Below are positions 17,432 through 26,260 of a DNA stretch of 48,382 nucleotides, piece by piece (the first letter of the stretch is position 1; each line of letters opens with the position of its first letter). The stretch lies in the NCBI RefSeq assembly GCF_002407205.1, contig NZ_CP023551.1, positions 1 through 48,382 of the forward strand. Direction: 5' to 3'. The translations under genes were made by a program, and so were the position numbers. Below the pieces are notes generated by a model. That model was not told the origin of the DNA. It saw only the letters and a program-made list of their open reading frames with translations, and searched no databases. Source of the stretch: Rhodobacter sp. CZR27. Its GTDB lineage: Bacteria; Pseudomonadota; Alphaproteobacteria; Rhodobacterales; Rhodobacteraceae.

Positions 17432-17995
17432 TCAGCCCCCGGTCGCAATGGTATCGAGTGGATCTTCGGCTGGCGCCTCCTCACCGAAGCGGGCGGTATG
17501 CAGGCCGGCGGCGCGGCGCAGGATGCGCTCGATCGAGAAGATCACGAGCAATACGCCGCCGATGATCAGTGGCAGGAAGTCGAAGATCCGCGAAATGCCG
17601 AGACCCGGCATGAGACTGTTCGAAGCCTTGGATGCGAGGTCGTATCCGAACCACAGCATCCCGAAGCCGAAGGCCGCCACCACGATGTCCGAGACGGTGT
17701 GCAGGATCTTCACCACGCGATCGGGCAGCACGTAAAGCAGCACGTCGAAAGAAAGATGATAGCCCTCGCGCACGCCGACGGCGGCACCCAGGAAGATGAA
17801 CCAGGCCATGATCATCACGGATGCGGGCTCGGCCCAGTGAATGCTGCTGTTCATGACGTAGCGGACGAAAACCTGGGCGAAGACGAAGACCGTCATCAGC
17901 ACCAGTCCGGACCCCGCCACCCATAGCGCCACACGCGCAAGCCAGCCGGCATAGACCGCCAGCACAAGCATGTTTTTCCGCACGTTGAACCTCAT
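17432..17995 (-). CDS. dctQ: TRAP transporter small permease (DctQ)
   Basis: 187 residues with four predicted membrane helices. VFVRYVMNSSIHWAEPASVMIMAWFIFLGAAVGVREGYHLSFDVLLYVLP is the DctQ signature region. It links the binding protein's docking site to DctM. The gene ends two bases before dctM. It is separated from dctP by a 53-base gap containing a strong hairpin. The start at 17995 sits just downstream of that hairpin. Confidence 0.92.
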   Translation of the reverse strand: MRFNVRKNMLVLAVYAGWLARVALWVAGSGLVLMTVFVFAQVFVRYVMNSSIHWAEPASVMIMAWFIFLGAAVGVREGYHLSFDVLLYVLPDRVVKILHTVSDIVVAAFGFGMLWFGYDLASKASNSLMPGLGISRIFDFLPLIIGGVLLVIFSIERILRRAAGLHTARFGEEAPAEDPLDTIATGG

Positions 17996-18004
17996 GTGAG
18001 AAAA

Positions 18005-18032
18005 GGCCCGCGGCGTTCATGCGCCGCGGGCC
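18005..18032 (-). terminator. Hairpin with T-run between dctP and dctQ
   Basis: Perfect 11-base arms GGCCCGCGGCG (18005-18015) and CGCCGCGGGCC (18022-18032) enclose a six-base loop. On the minus strand the stem is followed by TTTT. It looks like an intrinsic (partial) terminator or an mRNA-stabilising stem, which would give more binding protein than permease, as often seen for solute-binding proteins. Confidence 0.75.
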
Positions 18033-18048
18033 GACTGGACGGAAAAGT

Positions 18049-19044
18049 CTATTGGGGCGTTTCCTGGGTGTCCTGGATCCGCTTCACCAGATCCTTGAAC
18101 TCGTCGTTGGTGACGTATTTCTCGTAAACCGGCACCATGGCCTCGATGAACGGGGTCTTGTCGATGTCGCGGACCACTTCGGCACCGGCCGCGATGACCT
18201 TCTCTTCCGAAGCCTTCTCCTGATCGGCCCAGAGCTTGCGCTGCACCGGCTCGGACGCTTCGGCGGCGGCCCGCAGGATCTCCTGATCCTCCGGCGACAG
18301 CGCGTCCCACTTGGTCTTCGACACGGCCACCAGTTCCGGCACCATCAGGTGCTGGTCGAGCGTGTAATACTTGGCGACCTCGTAGTGACCCGAGCTGTCG
18401 TAGGACGGCCAGTTGTTCTCGGCGCCGTCGATGACGCCGGTCTGGATCGAGGAATAGACCTCTCCATACGGCATCGGGGTGGCGTTGGCCCCCAGCGCCG
18501 ACATCATGTCGACGAAGACATCCGACTGCATGACGCGGAACTTCATGCCGGCCAGATCCTCGACCGACGTGATCGGCTTGCGGTTGTTGTAGAAGCTGCG
18601 CGAGCCGCCGTCGTAATAGGCCAGCGCGATCAGGTCATGCTCGGCGAAGGCTTCGGCCAGCTCGTCGCCGATCGGGCCATCCATGACGGCATGAAGGTGG
18701 GCTTCCGAGCGGAACAGGTAGGGCAGCGACAGCAGCTGCGCTTCCGGGACGATGTCGTTGAACGAGCCGAACGAGGCGCGCACCATGTCGATGACGCCGA
18801 ACTGGGTCTGCTCGATCGTGTCCTTTTCCTCGCCCAGCTGCGACGAGGGGAAGACCTCGATGCAGATGCGGCCGCCGCTGTTGGCCTTGGCCTGTTCAGC
18901 CATGAATTTCACGCCCTCGACGGTCGGATACCCGTCGGGATGGGTGTCGGACGACCGCAGGGTGACCTCGCATTCCGCAAGGGCCGGGGCAGCGAAGGCG
19001 ACGCTGACAAGCAGCGCGGCCGTCAGGGACTTGGCGTGGGTCAT
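18049..19044 (-). CDS. dctP: TRAP transporter substrate-binding protein (DctP)
   Basis: 331 residues with a cleavable signal peptide ([17 protein letters not shown], cut near residue 23). DctP features are [70 protein letters not shown] and the ligand-binding Arg in KFRVM. It binds the substrate in the periplasm. The combination with uxaC/uxu/kdu genes suggests uronate binding, as in characterised galacturonate/glucuronate DctP proteins, but specificity cannot be read directly. A GGGAGGAGAAACC site precedes the ATG. Confidence 0.93.
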   Translation of the reverse strand: MTHAKSLTAALLVSVAFAAPALAECEVTLRSSDTHPDGYPTVEGVKFMAEQAKANSGGRICIEVFPSSQLGEEKDTIEQTQFGVIDMVRASFGSFNDIVPEAQLLSLPYLFRSEAHLHAVMDGPIGDELAEAFAEHDLIALAYYDGGSRSFYNNRKPITSVEDLAGMKFRVMQSDVFVDMMSALGANATPMPYGEVYSSIQTGVIDGAENNWPSYDSSGHYEVAKYYTLDQHLMVPELVAVSKTKWDALSPEDQEILRAAAEASEPVQRKLWADQEKASEEKVIAAGAEVVRDIDKTPFIEAMVPVYEKYVTNDEFKDLVKRIQDTQETPQ

Positions 19045-19077
19045 GTGGTTTCTCCTCCCAGATGATGATTTGGCCCT

Positions 19078-20478
19078 TCAGAGCCGGTAGGCCTGCCTGG
19101 CAAGCCGATAGGCGAGGTCGTGGGCGACCTCGAAGGCTTCGTCCTCGTCCAGCCTCCCGGTGCAGACGAGGGTGGACAGGTAGGCGCAATCCACGCGCCG
19201 GGCCACGTCGTGCCGGGCGGGGATCGAGCAGAAGGCCCGGGTGTCGTCGTTGAAACCGACGGTGTTGTAGAAGCCCGCCGTCTCGGTCGTGGTCTCGCGG
19301 AAGCGGCGCATCCCCTCGGGGCTGTCGAAGAACCACCAGGCCGGGCCGAGCTTCAGCGCCGGATAGACGCCGGCCAGCGGGGCCAGTTCGCGGGCATAGC
19401 TGGTTTCGTCCAGCGTGAAGACGATGACCGTCAGCCGCGGATCGGCCCCGACCGCGTTCAGCAGCGGCCGCAGGGCGCGGACGTAATCGGTCCGCGTCGG
19501 GATGTCATAGCCCTTGTCGCGGCCGAACTTCTCCAGCACGGGCTGCGAGTGGTTGCGATGGCTGCCGGGGTGGATCTGCAGCACCAGCCCGTCATCAAGG
19601 CTCATCCGCGCCATCTCGGTCAGCATCTGGCCGCGGAAGGCATCGGCCTCCTCGGCGGTGCAGCGGCCCGTCAGCGCCCTGGCGAACAGCGCCGCGGCCT
19701 CGGCCTGCGGCAGATCCTCGGTGCGGGCGGTGGCATGGCCGTGATCGGTGGAGGTCGCGCCGAACTCCTTGAAGAAGGCGCGGCGGCTGCGGTGGGCGGC
19801 AAGGTAGCCCTGCCATGTCGTGGCATCCTCGCCGGTCAGATCGCCCAGGGCGGCGACGTTTTCGGCAAAGCCCGGAAACTCCGGATCGACCACGGCGTCG
19901 GGGCGATAGGCGGTGACGACGCGACCCGACCAGCCGGAGTCCCGGATCATCCGGTGCCAGCGAAGATCGTCGAGCGCGCTTTCGGTGGTGGCGATGACCT
20001 CGATGTTGAAGCGCTCGAACAGCGCGCGGGGGCGGAACTCGGGCCGGGCCAGGCAATCGGCGATCCGGTCATAGGCCGCATCCGCCGTCTGCGCCGACAG
20101 CCGTTCGGTCAGGCCGAACACCTCGGAGAACGCATGATCCAGCCACATGCGCGAGGGGGTTCCGCGCAGCAGGTGGAAGTTCTCGGCAAACAGCCGCCAG
20201 ATCTTGCGCGGGTCGTCCTCGGTCCAGCCGCCATCGACGCGCGGAACCCCCAGGGCTTCCAGCGGGATGCCCTGTGAATGCAGCATGCGGAAGACGTAGT
20301 GGTCCGGTGTGACGAACAACCGGGCCGGATCGGAAAAGGCCTCGTTCTCGGCAAACCAGCGCGGGTCGGTGTGACCATGCGGGCTGACGATGGGCAAGGT
20401 CCTTACGGTTTCATAAAGCGCGCGGGCCAGGCCGCGCCCCGTGGGATCGACCGGAAAAAGCCGATCATCGTCTAGCAC
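19078..20478 (-). CDS. uxaC: Uronate (glucuronate) isomerase
   Basis: About 466 residues (family ~470). Motifs are LPIVSPHGHTDPRWFAEN with metal-binding His-x-His near the N terminus, MWLDHAFSEVFG, QIHPGSHRNHS, LGPAWWFFDSPEGMRRFRE and TVGFNDDTRAFCSIPARHDVARR. It interconverts glucuronate/fructuronate and galacturonate/tagaturonate. I preferred the GTG at 20478 (AGGGGGG about eight bases upstream, MLDDDRLFPVDP start) over the GTG at 20505. It is the first gene of the leftward uronate operon. Confidence 0.92.
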   Translation of the reverse strand: MLDDDRLFPVDPTGRGLARALYETVRTLPIVSPHGHTDPRWFAENEAFSDPARLFVTPDHYVFRMLHSQGIPLEALGVPRVDGGWTEDDPRKIWRLFAENFHLLRGTPSRMWLDHAFSEVFGLTERLSAQTADAAYDRIADCLARPEFRPRALFERFNIEVIATTESALDDLRWHRMIRDSGWSGRVVTAYRPDAVVDPEFPGFAENVAALGDLTGEDATTWQGYLAAHRSRRAFFKEFGATSTDHGHATARTEDLPQAEAAALFARALTGRCTAEEADAFRGQMLTEMARMSLDDGLVLQIHPGSHRNHSQPVLEKFGRDKGYDIPTRTDYVRALRPLLNAVGADPRLTVIVFTLDETSYARELAPLAGVYPALKLGPAWWFFDSPEGMRRFRETTTETAGFYNTVGFNDDTRAFCSIPARHDVARRVDCAYLSTLVCTGRLDEDEAFEVAHDLAYRLARQAYRL

Positions 20479-20539
20479 TGCATGATCCCCCCTTGATGTC
20501 GGCACCGGCAGCCTGTCCGCCGCCTGAATACTGGTATGC

Positions 20540-20568
20540 TAGTTGAACAGATTGTATCATGTCAACTA
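20540..20568. promoter_or_regulatory. Inverted repeat between uxaC and gntR, candidate GntR operator
   Basis: TAGTTGA (20540-20546) and TCAACTA (20562-20568) form a perfect inverted repeat with 15 bases between them. A further TAGTTG lies at 20575. The 50 bases here are markedly AT-rich against very GC-rich surroundings, and the middle reads ATTGTATCAT, like the core of FadR/UxuR-type operators. Placed in the divergent promoter region, it probably binds the adjacent GntR protein and controls both arms of the locus. Confidence 0.55.
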
Positions 20569-20644
20569 ATAACCTAGTTGCGCATGGGACCCGCATCTGT
20601 AGAATGCGTGGGGAAACGGGCCAGCATCATGAGGCAAACCACCG

Positions 20645-21370
20645 ATGGGCGACGCAGGACGTTTTCCGGCGGACGATCTGCCGATTTCTCCGATCCGCAA
20701 GGTCAGCCTGCCGTCCTTGGCCGACCAGGTCTTCGACGCGCTGCGCGACCGCATCCTGACCCTTGAACTGCCGCCGGGCACCCGGCTGTCCGAGGCGGGC
20801 GTGGCAAGCCGCATGGGCGTCTCGCGGCAACCCGTGCGCGAGGCCTTCGGCCGCCTCGCCAAGCTTGGGTTCCTGCAGATCCGGCCGCAAAGCGGCACGA
20901 CGGTCAGCCTGATTTCGCAGAGCGCGGTCCTGCAGGCGCGGTTCATCCGGGCCGCCCTCGAGGTCCAGACCTGTCGAACCGCCTGCGAGGCGATCGACCA
21001 GACCGGCATCAGGGATCTGCGACTGCTGCTGGACCAGCAGAAGGCTGCCGTCGAAGCGAACGACAGGAAGGCGTTCCATGCCCTGGACGACCAGTTCCAC
21101 CGGGACATCTGCATCCGCTCCGGAGTGGGGTATGTGTGGGACCTCATCCATGACAACAAGGCTCACATGGATCGGGTTCGCATGCTGTCGCTGAATTCGC
21201 CGACACAGCGTCAGGCCCTGAACGAACATACGGTCCTGCTGGACGCCATCGAAGCGCGCGACCCCGAGGCCGCGACGGCCGCGATCACCACCCACCTCTC
21301 GCGCATCCTGGTCCAGATCGAGCGGCTGAAAGCCGAACAGCACGACTGGTTCACGGACACCGCCGGATGA
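20645..21370 (+). CDS. GntR-family regulator, FadR/FCD subfamily
   Basis: 241 residues. The N-terminal winged helix (~residues 20-85) contains LADQVFDALRDRILTLELPPGTRLSEAGVASRMGVSRQPVREAFGRLAKLGFLQI. The C-terminal FCD ligand domain has the expected His positions in DDQFHRDI, NEHTVLLDAI and ITTHLSRI, which hold a metal. Such proteins usually repress uronate operons until KDG, fructuronate or a related acid binds. It diverges from uxaC, with the candidate operator between them, and its stop overlaps kdgK (ATGA). Confidence 0.9.
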   Translation: MGDAGRFPADDLPISPIRKVSLPSLADQVFDALRDRILTLELPPGTRLSEAGVASRMGVSRQPVREAFGRLAKLGFLQIRPQSGTTVSLISQSAVLQARFIRAALEVQTCRTACEAIDQTGIRDLRLLLDQQKAAVEANDRKAFHALDDQFHRDICIRSGVGYVWDLIHDNKAHMDRVRMLSLNSPTQRQALNEHTVLLDAIEARDPEAATAAITTHLSRILVQIERLKAEQHDWFTDTAG

Positions 21371-22263
21371 CCCGCTTCGTCGCCATTGGCGAATGCATGG
21401 TGGAGATGTCGCCAACCGACCAGCCGGGGCACTTCCGGATGGGCTTTGCCGGCGACACCATGAACACGGCATGGTATCTGCGCAGACTGCTGCCCGAGAC
21501 CGACAGCGTGGACTACATGTCGGCCGTGGGGACCGATGCCATCTCGGCCAGCATGACGGATTTTCTGGCGGATGCCGGGATCGGCACGTCCTGCATCGCC
21601 CGCCGGACGGACCGGACCGTCGGCCTCTACATGATCCAGCTTCAGGATGGCGAGCGCAGCTTCAGCTACTGGCGCGGCCAGAGCGCGGCGCGGACGCTCG
21701 CGCAGGATGCCGAGGCGCTGCAACAGGCCCTGTCGGCCGCCGATGTCGCCTATTTCTCGGGGATCACCATGGCGATCCTGCCCCCGGAAGATCGCTCGCG
21801 CCTGCTGGCGGCGCTGAGCGCCTTCCGGACCGCCGGGGGCGAGGTCGTGTTCGACCCCAACCTTCGACCCCGCCTGTGGGGCAGCCCCGACGAGATGATC
21901 GCGGCCATCTCCCGCGCGGCGGCGGTCAGCGACACGGTCCTGCCCTCGTGGGAGGACGAGGCTGCGTGGTTCGGCGATGCAGATCCCCTGACGACGGCCC
22001 GCCGCTACGCGGACAGCGGGGTGCGGACGGTCGTCGTCAAGAACGGTCCCGCCCCGATGCTGCTGTGGGACAAGGGCGAGACGAGCCACCATCTGCCCGC
22101 CGCCGTGACGGCCGTCGTGGACACGACAGCCGCGGGCGATTCCTTCAACGCGGGGTTTCTTGCGGGCCGCGCGAAAGGCGCGACGCTTGCACAGGCGATC
22201 CGGGCGGGGGCCGAGCTTGCCGCGAAGGTCATCCAGTCCCGCGGGGCGCTCGTCCGGACCTGA
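21367..22263 (+). CDS. kdgK: 2-dehydro-3-deoxygluconokinase
   Basis: 298 residues of the PfkB/ribokinase family. The N terminus is FVAIGECMVEMSP, with GFAGDTMNTAWYL as substrate loop. The catalytic Asp258 lies in DTTAAGDSFNAGF. It phosphorylates KDG to KDPG, the meeting point of all uronate branches encoded here. KDPG aldolase (eda) is not in the window and must be elsewhere. It is co-translated with the regulator. Confidence 0.92.
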   Translation: MTRFVAIGECMVEMSPTDQPGHFRMGFAGDTMNTAWYLRRLLPETDSVDYMSAVGTDAISASMTDFLADAGIGTSCIARRTDRTVGLYMIQLQDGERSFSYWRGQSAARTLAQDAEALQQALSAADVAYFSGITMAILPPEDRSRLLAALSAFRTAGGEVVFDPNLRPRLWGSPDEMIAAISRAAAVSDTVLPSWEDEAAWFGDADPLTTARRYADSGVRTVVVKNGPAPMLLWDKGETSHHLPAAVTAVVDTTAAGDSFNAGFLAGRAKGATLAQAIRAGAELAAKVIQSRGALVRT

Positions 22264-22432
22264 GCGGCGGGCCGACGGCCCCGCGCAAATGCCGAGCCCG
22301 CGGCACGGGCGCATCCTCGACATCACTTGCCGGGACCGATCCGCCGAAACCCCCTGCCCCGGGATGGCCTGCCGCATCGGCAACGGACGTGGGCTTCGGC
22401 CCGCGCCGAGGCTTGCCTGCCGCGGGCCGCCC

Positions 22433-23008
22433 TCAGCCGCCGAAGCTGCGGCCCGTCGCGCTTCCGCCGAAGCCGCCCCTCGACGTGACGGTCGTCTTGC
22501 TCATCGGCGGCTTGCCGACGGTGGTGGGCGGCCGCTCGAACTGGCTCGCGCCGACCTGGGTCCGGCCCGAATTGCCGGAATAGCTGGTGGCGCCGGTCGC
22601 ATTGGTGAACCGCCCGTCCGAGGAACGATACAGCGGCTGCGCCATCGGCATGCCGCGGCCCAGCATGTTGCCGATCAGGTAGCCGGCCAGAAGCGGCATG
22701 AAGATGCTGCCGGTGCCGCCGCCGGTCACCTGCTGCTCGCTGCCGCAGGCACCCTCCCCGTGCTCGGCCTCGCAGACCTCCAGCGCGTCGTAGCGCGGCG
22801 CGGATTCGACGTGGATCTGCTGCGCCTCGGCGAAGGCCGTGTCACAGTCCGCCTCGGAAAACGCGCTGCTCCCCACCCGCGCCGCCGCCTGGCAGCTGGC
22901 GAGATCGGGAAAGGCCTGCGCGTCCACCTCCTCTTCGCGGCAGCCCGCAAGCGAGAAGGCAGCGGCGCCGACGATGCAGAGGGCGACCCGGTGCGAGCGT
23001 TTGCGCAT
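22433..23008 (-). CDS. ygiB: DUF1190 lipoprotein, YgiB-like
   Basis: 191 residues. A lipoprotein signal with lipobox FSLAGC is near residues 17-22. A Cys-containing region (DLASCQAAAR; CEAEHGEGACG) follows, then a Gly-rich tail (MPLLAGYLIGNMLGRG; GGFGGSATGRSFGG). This matches DUF1190 proteins such as YgiB, whose role is unknown. It lies fifteen bases downstream of the ygiC-like gene, as in other bacteria. Confidence 0.8.
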   Translation of the reverse strand: MRKRSHRVALCIVGAAAFSLAGCREEEVDAQAFPDLASCQAAARVGSSAFSEADCDTAFAEAQQIHVESAPRYDALEVCEAEHGEGACGSEQQVTGGGTGSIFMPLLAGYLIGNMLGRGMPMAQPLYRSSDGRFTNATGATSYSGNSGRTQVGASQFERPPTTVGKPPMSKTTVTSRGGFGGSATGRSFGG

Positions 23009-23023
23009 GGCTTTCTTCCTTCC

Positions 23024-24244
23024 TCAGTCGCGGATGTAGTGCGGCTTGAAGCGGGACAGATCCTGCGTGATGCGCCCCCGGTCCTCGCGGATGCCGACGC
23101 CGCAGCAGGCAGTCCCGACCATCCACGCCCCGATCACGGGCCGGAACCCGTCGAAGACCGGAAGCGGCTGGTAGGCCTGCACGATCTTCGGATGGCCGGC
23201 GTAACCCTGATCCGGCGAGGCATCGGTGACCTGTCCGTTCTCCACGATCGAAATGGAGGCCCCCTCGCGCGAGAACAAGGGCTTCACCACATGTTCCCGC
23301 GCGAGATGCGGCACGCGGGCGAAGGACGCGGCCACGGCGGGCGCCGGCGAGCCGCCCGAAAGCGCCGCCTCCACATCTGCAAGGAAGAAGGCCGGCAGCA
23401 GGTTGGGATGGCCCTCGAACATCTGCCAGAGCACCGGCAGCAGCCCCTTGTTCGAGACGACCGCCTTCCAGGCCGGCTCCAGCAACAGGCAGCCCGCGCC
23501 CGCCAGATGCGCCGCGAACGGGTCGCGCAGCAGGTCCTCCCAGGGATAGAGCTTGAAGAGGGTGCCGATCACCCGGTCCTCGGCATCGGCGAACTGGCCG
23601 TCCTCGGACAGGCCGATCTTCTCGAGGTCGGTATAATGCGCGCCCAGTCCCGCCTCGCGGGCGGCCCAGCCCATCGCCTCGACCGTGGCATAATCCTCGG
23701 GATTGCCCGCCATGGCCGCGAAGTGCAGGTCGGTCCCCGGCGCGAAAAGCGTGCGGAACCGATCCACCAGCGCCTCATGGATGCTGTTGAACTGGTCGTC
23801 CGTCGGCCGCAGCACGCCAAGCGCGATCTGCTCCTCCAGCCAGCCCCACTGGAACGAGGCGCTCTCGTAAAGCGAGGTCGGCGTGTCGGCGTTGTATTCG
23901 AGAAGCTTCGCGGGCCCCGTTCCGTCATAGGCGAGGTCGAAGCGGCCATAGATCTCGGGTGCGTTCCGGTGCCAGCTCTCCGCCACGAGATCCCAGTGCG
24001 GCTCGGGGATGGCGAGGCGCGTCATCAGCTCCTCGCTGGCGACGATCGCCGCCACGGCTTCGCGGCAGAGGCCGTGCAACTCGGCCGCGGGGTCCTCGAT
24101 GTCGTCCTCGATCTCGCGCAGCGTGAACTCGTAGGCCGAGCTTTCGTCCCAGTAGGGCTCGCCGTGCATGTCGGCGAAGGTGAAGCCAAGCTCCGCGGCG
24201 GCTTCCCGCCAGCCCGGCCGTTCCGGCATGTCGACCTTGCGCAT
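23024..24244 (-). CDS. ygiC: Glutathionylspermidine synthase family ATP-grasp protein, YgiC-like
   Basis: 406 residues of the GSP-synthase ATP-grasp fold. Motifs include LLEYNADTPTSLYESASFQW, DLEKIG, NKGLLPVLWQMFEGHPNLLPAFF, VVKPLFSREGASI and PVIGAWMVGTACCGVGIREDRG. There is no N-terminal amidase domain, so it is like YgiC/YjfC, which ligate an amine to a peptide or acid substrate not known for certain. The ATG at 24244 has GGAGAGG upstream. Translation upstream to 24457 is unsupported. Confidence 0.88.
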   Translation of the reverse strand: MRKVDMPERPGWREAAAELGFTFADMHGEPYWDESSAYEFTLREIEDDIEDPAAELHGLCREAVAAIVASEELMTRLAIPEPHWDLVAESWHRNAPEIYGRFDLAYDGTGPAKLLEYNADTPTSLYESASFQWGWLEEQIALGVLRPTDDQFNSIHEALVDRFRTLFAPGTDLHFAAMAGNPEDYATVEAMGWAAREAGLGAHYTDLEKIGLSEDGQFADAEDRVIGTLFKLYPWEDLLRDPFAAHLAGAGCLLLEPAWKAVVSNKGLLPVLWQMFEGHPNLLPAFFLADVEAALSGGSPAPAVAASFARVPHLAREHVVKPLFSREGASISIVENGQVTDASPDQGYAGHPKIVQAYQPLPVFDGFRPVIGAWMVGTACCGVGIREDRGRITQDLSRFKPHYIRD

Positions 24245-24431
24245 CCTGACCTCTCCCCGCTGACAGGCACGTAGCGCACCTGAAGCGGCACATCCACCCG
24301 ACAGACCGGACAGGGGAGAATGTCGCACCGACCATGCGGGCCGGAAGCGGTGGAAGCGAGACTGCATGAGCGGCGGCGCAGCCCCTGATCCTGCCGCGCA
24401 GGCCCCTGCGCCCCATCTGCCCCTTCCGACG

Positions 24432-26051
24432 TCAGAAGGGATGTCCGGCAGTCCCAAGGCCCGCGCGGCTCAGCCCTTCGATGTAGAGATCCACGAAGGC
24501 GGCGTCGGAAAAATGGCTCAGATCGTTCCTCGCATCGGAAAGGCTGAAGGCCGGACGACGCGACAGAAGCTCGCGGAGGGCATCCTGGGCCTGCTCGCGT
24601 CTGTTCGCTGCGCCCAGCACCGCCGCCAGCGTGACCCAGGGCCAATGGGTCGCATTCGGGGCGCGGGCCGCGGCCCGTGCATCCCGTTCGGCCGCGGCAA
24701 GGCTGCCTAGCGCGAAATGGGCTTCGGACCGGTCGTGCAGGAACGCCCAGAGATGCGGGTCGTAAGGGTTCAACTCGACCGCAGCGTCAAGGCTGCGAAC
24801 CGCGTCCACCGTCCGGCCCGCGTAGCAGCAAGCCTGGCCAAGCGCGAAGCGCGCCTGTGCCGAGCTCGGATCAAGCCGGATCGCCGCCTCAAGCTCGGGG
24901 ATCGCGTCATCGAACCTCTGGCGCAGCGCCCATGCCCGGCCAAGCGCGAGGTGGCCGAGCGCGTCCTTCTGATCGAGCGCCACGGCCTGACGGGCGCCGC
25001 TCATCGCCTGCCGCAGCGCCGCCTCGCGCGTCAGGGCCGATCCATACCAGTAGAACTGGATCTGCACATAGGCGAGGCGGGCATGCGCCGTCGCCGAAGC
25101 CGGGTTCAGATGTATCGCCCGCTCGAAATGGGCCTGCGCGTTGACCAGACCCTCAAGCGTGAAGCGAAACATCTCGCGGGAGCCGCGGAAATAGGCCGCC
25201 CGGAAATCGAGGCCCTCGCCCGCCGCAGCCTCGGCCCTCCTGGCCTCGGTGGCCTCGATCTCGCTTCGGATCACGGCCGCGAGCTTGCTGGCGAAGGCGT
25301 CGTCAAGCGTCAGGGCGCAGTGGACGGGCTGCACGCTGCGTTCCGCCCAGACGTGCCGCGCATCCACGCCATCGACGAGCCGCACCATGATCGTCACCGC
25401 ATCCCCGACGCGGCGAACGCTGCCCTCCACCAGATACTGGGCCGGATACGGGGCGCCGATCCGGCGGGCCACGTCCGGCATGTCGGCGGCACTCTCGTCA
25501 GGATGGGCAATCACGGCAAGGCTGCGATCGCGCGACAGGCAGGCCGCCAGATCCCCGGTGATGGCGCAGGCCACCTCGGCGGAGACGGGATCGCCGCCTG
25601 CCGGCCGCAGCGGCAGGACGACGACGGAGGGCCAGACCCGCCCGTGGTGAAGCGCCGGCGCCGCCAGACAGGCCGCGCCGCGGGCGCCGGCGCCATGGCC
25701 GTCCTGCTGCCGCACCGCATCGTCGCCATCCGCCCCGGTTCCGACTTCCACGAGCGGCCCGACAAAGCGGAACCCGCGCCCGTGGATGGTCTTCAGATAC
25801 CGCTGTTCGCGGCCGTCGTCCCCAAGCGCCCGCCGCGCCGCGCTGATCGCGCTCGATATGGCGGCGTCCGAGATGAACCGGCCCTGCCAGATCGTCGCGA
25901 CCAGTTCGGCCTTCGACACCATCCGGTCGCGCCGCTCGATCAGCAGAAGGATGAGATCCAGCACCTTCGGCTCGATCGGCACGGGCGCGCCGGCCGCGCG
26001 CAGTTCCCGCGCAGCAGGGTCGATGACGAAGGAGTCGAATACATACCTCAC
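24432..26051 (-). CDS. Winged-helix regulator with TPR sensor region
   Basis: 539 residues. Residues 1-100 form an OmpR/CadC-type DNA-binding domain (MRYVFDSFVIDPAARELR; PKVLDLILLLIERRDRMVSKAELVATIWQGRFISDAAISSAISAARRALGDDG; TIHGRGFRFVG). Residues ~135-260 resemble the cyclase-associated FlgO-like segment (VVLPLRPAGGDPVSAEVACAITGDLAACLSRD). Residues ~285-500 are TPR-like helices (HFERAIHLNPASATAHARLAYVQ; ELEAAIRLDPSSAQARFALGQACCYAG). No membrane helix is obvious. It diverges from osmC and probably controls that operon. Confidence 0.87.
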   Translation of the reverse strand: MRYVFDSFVIDPAARELRAAGAPVPIEPKVLDLILLLIERRDRMVSKAELVATIWQGRFISDAAISSAISAARRALGDDGREQRYLKTIHGRGFRFVGPLVEVGTGADGDDAVRQQDGHGAGARGAACLAAPALHHGRVWPSVVVLPLRPAGGDPVSAEVACAITGDLAACLSRDRSLAVIAHPDESAADMPDVARRIGAPYPAQYLVEGSVRRVGDAVTIMVRLVDGVDARHVWAERSVQPVHCALTLDDAFASKLAAVIRSEIEATEARRAEAAAGEGLDFRAAYFRGSREMFRFTLEGLVNAQAHFERAIHLNPASATAHARLAYVQIQFYWYGSALTREAALRQAMSGARQAVALDQKDALGHLALGRAWALRQRFDDAIPELEAAIRLDPSSAQARFALGQACCYAGRTVDAVRSLDAAVELNPYDPHLWAFLHDRSEAHFALGSLAAAERDARAAARAPNATHWPWVTLAAVLGAANRREQAQDALRELLSRRPAFSLSDARNDLSHFSDAAFVDLYIEGLSRAGLGTAGHPF

Positions 26052-26260
26052 GCCGCAATATTATCAGAATGATCGCGCCTGTCCTACGGGTTTGCCGATG
26101 CCCTTCCGGGTCGGCCAGGCCTTCCCCAGACATTCCCCATGAATTCCCAACACGTTCCGCAGGATGCCGGAAAGCCTGCGCGGCGATCGTCGGCTATCCC
26201 TGATCGCACGGATCGGACGATCCCGCCGGCACGCTGCCGCAAACGATCAGGAGTGAGAAA
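26052..26260. promoter_or_regulatory. Divergent promoter region, regulator / osmC operon
   Basis: 209 bases between the two divergent start codons. The AT-rich patch next to the regulator (around 26055-26075, ATATTATCAGAATGATC) suggests its promoter. AGGAGTG precedes the osmC ATG. I see no clear operator. Confidence 0.4.

Noticed and set aside
22264..22290. Bidirectional terminator after kdgK
   Set aside because: The GGCC-GAC-GGCC stem is short and imperfect and has no T-run.
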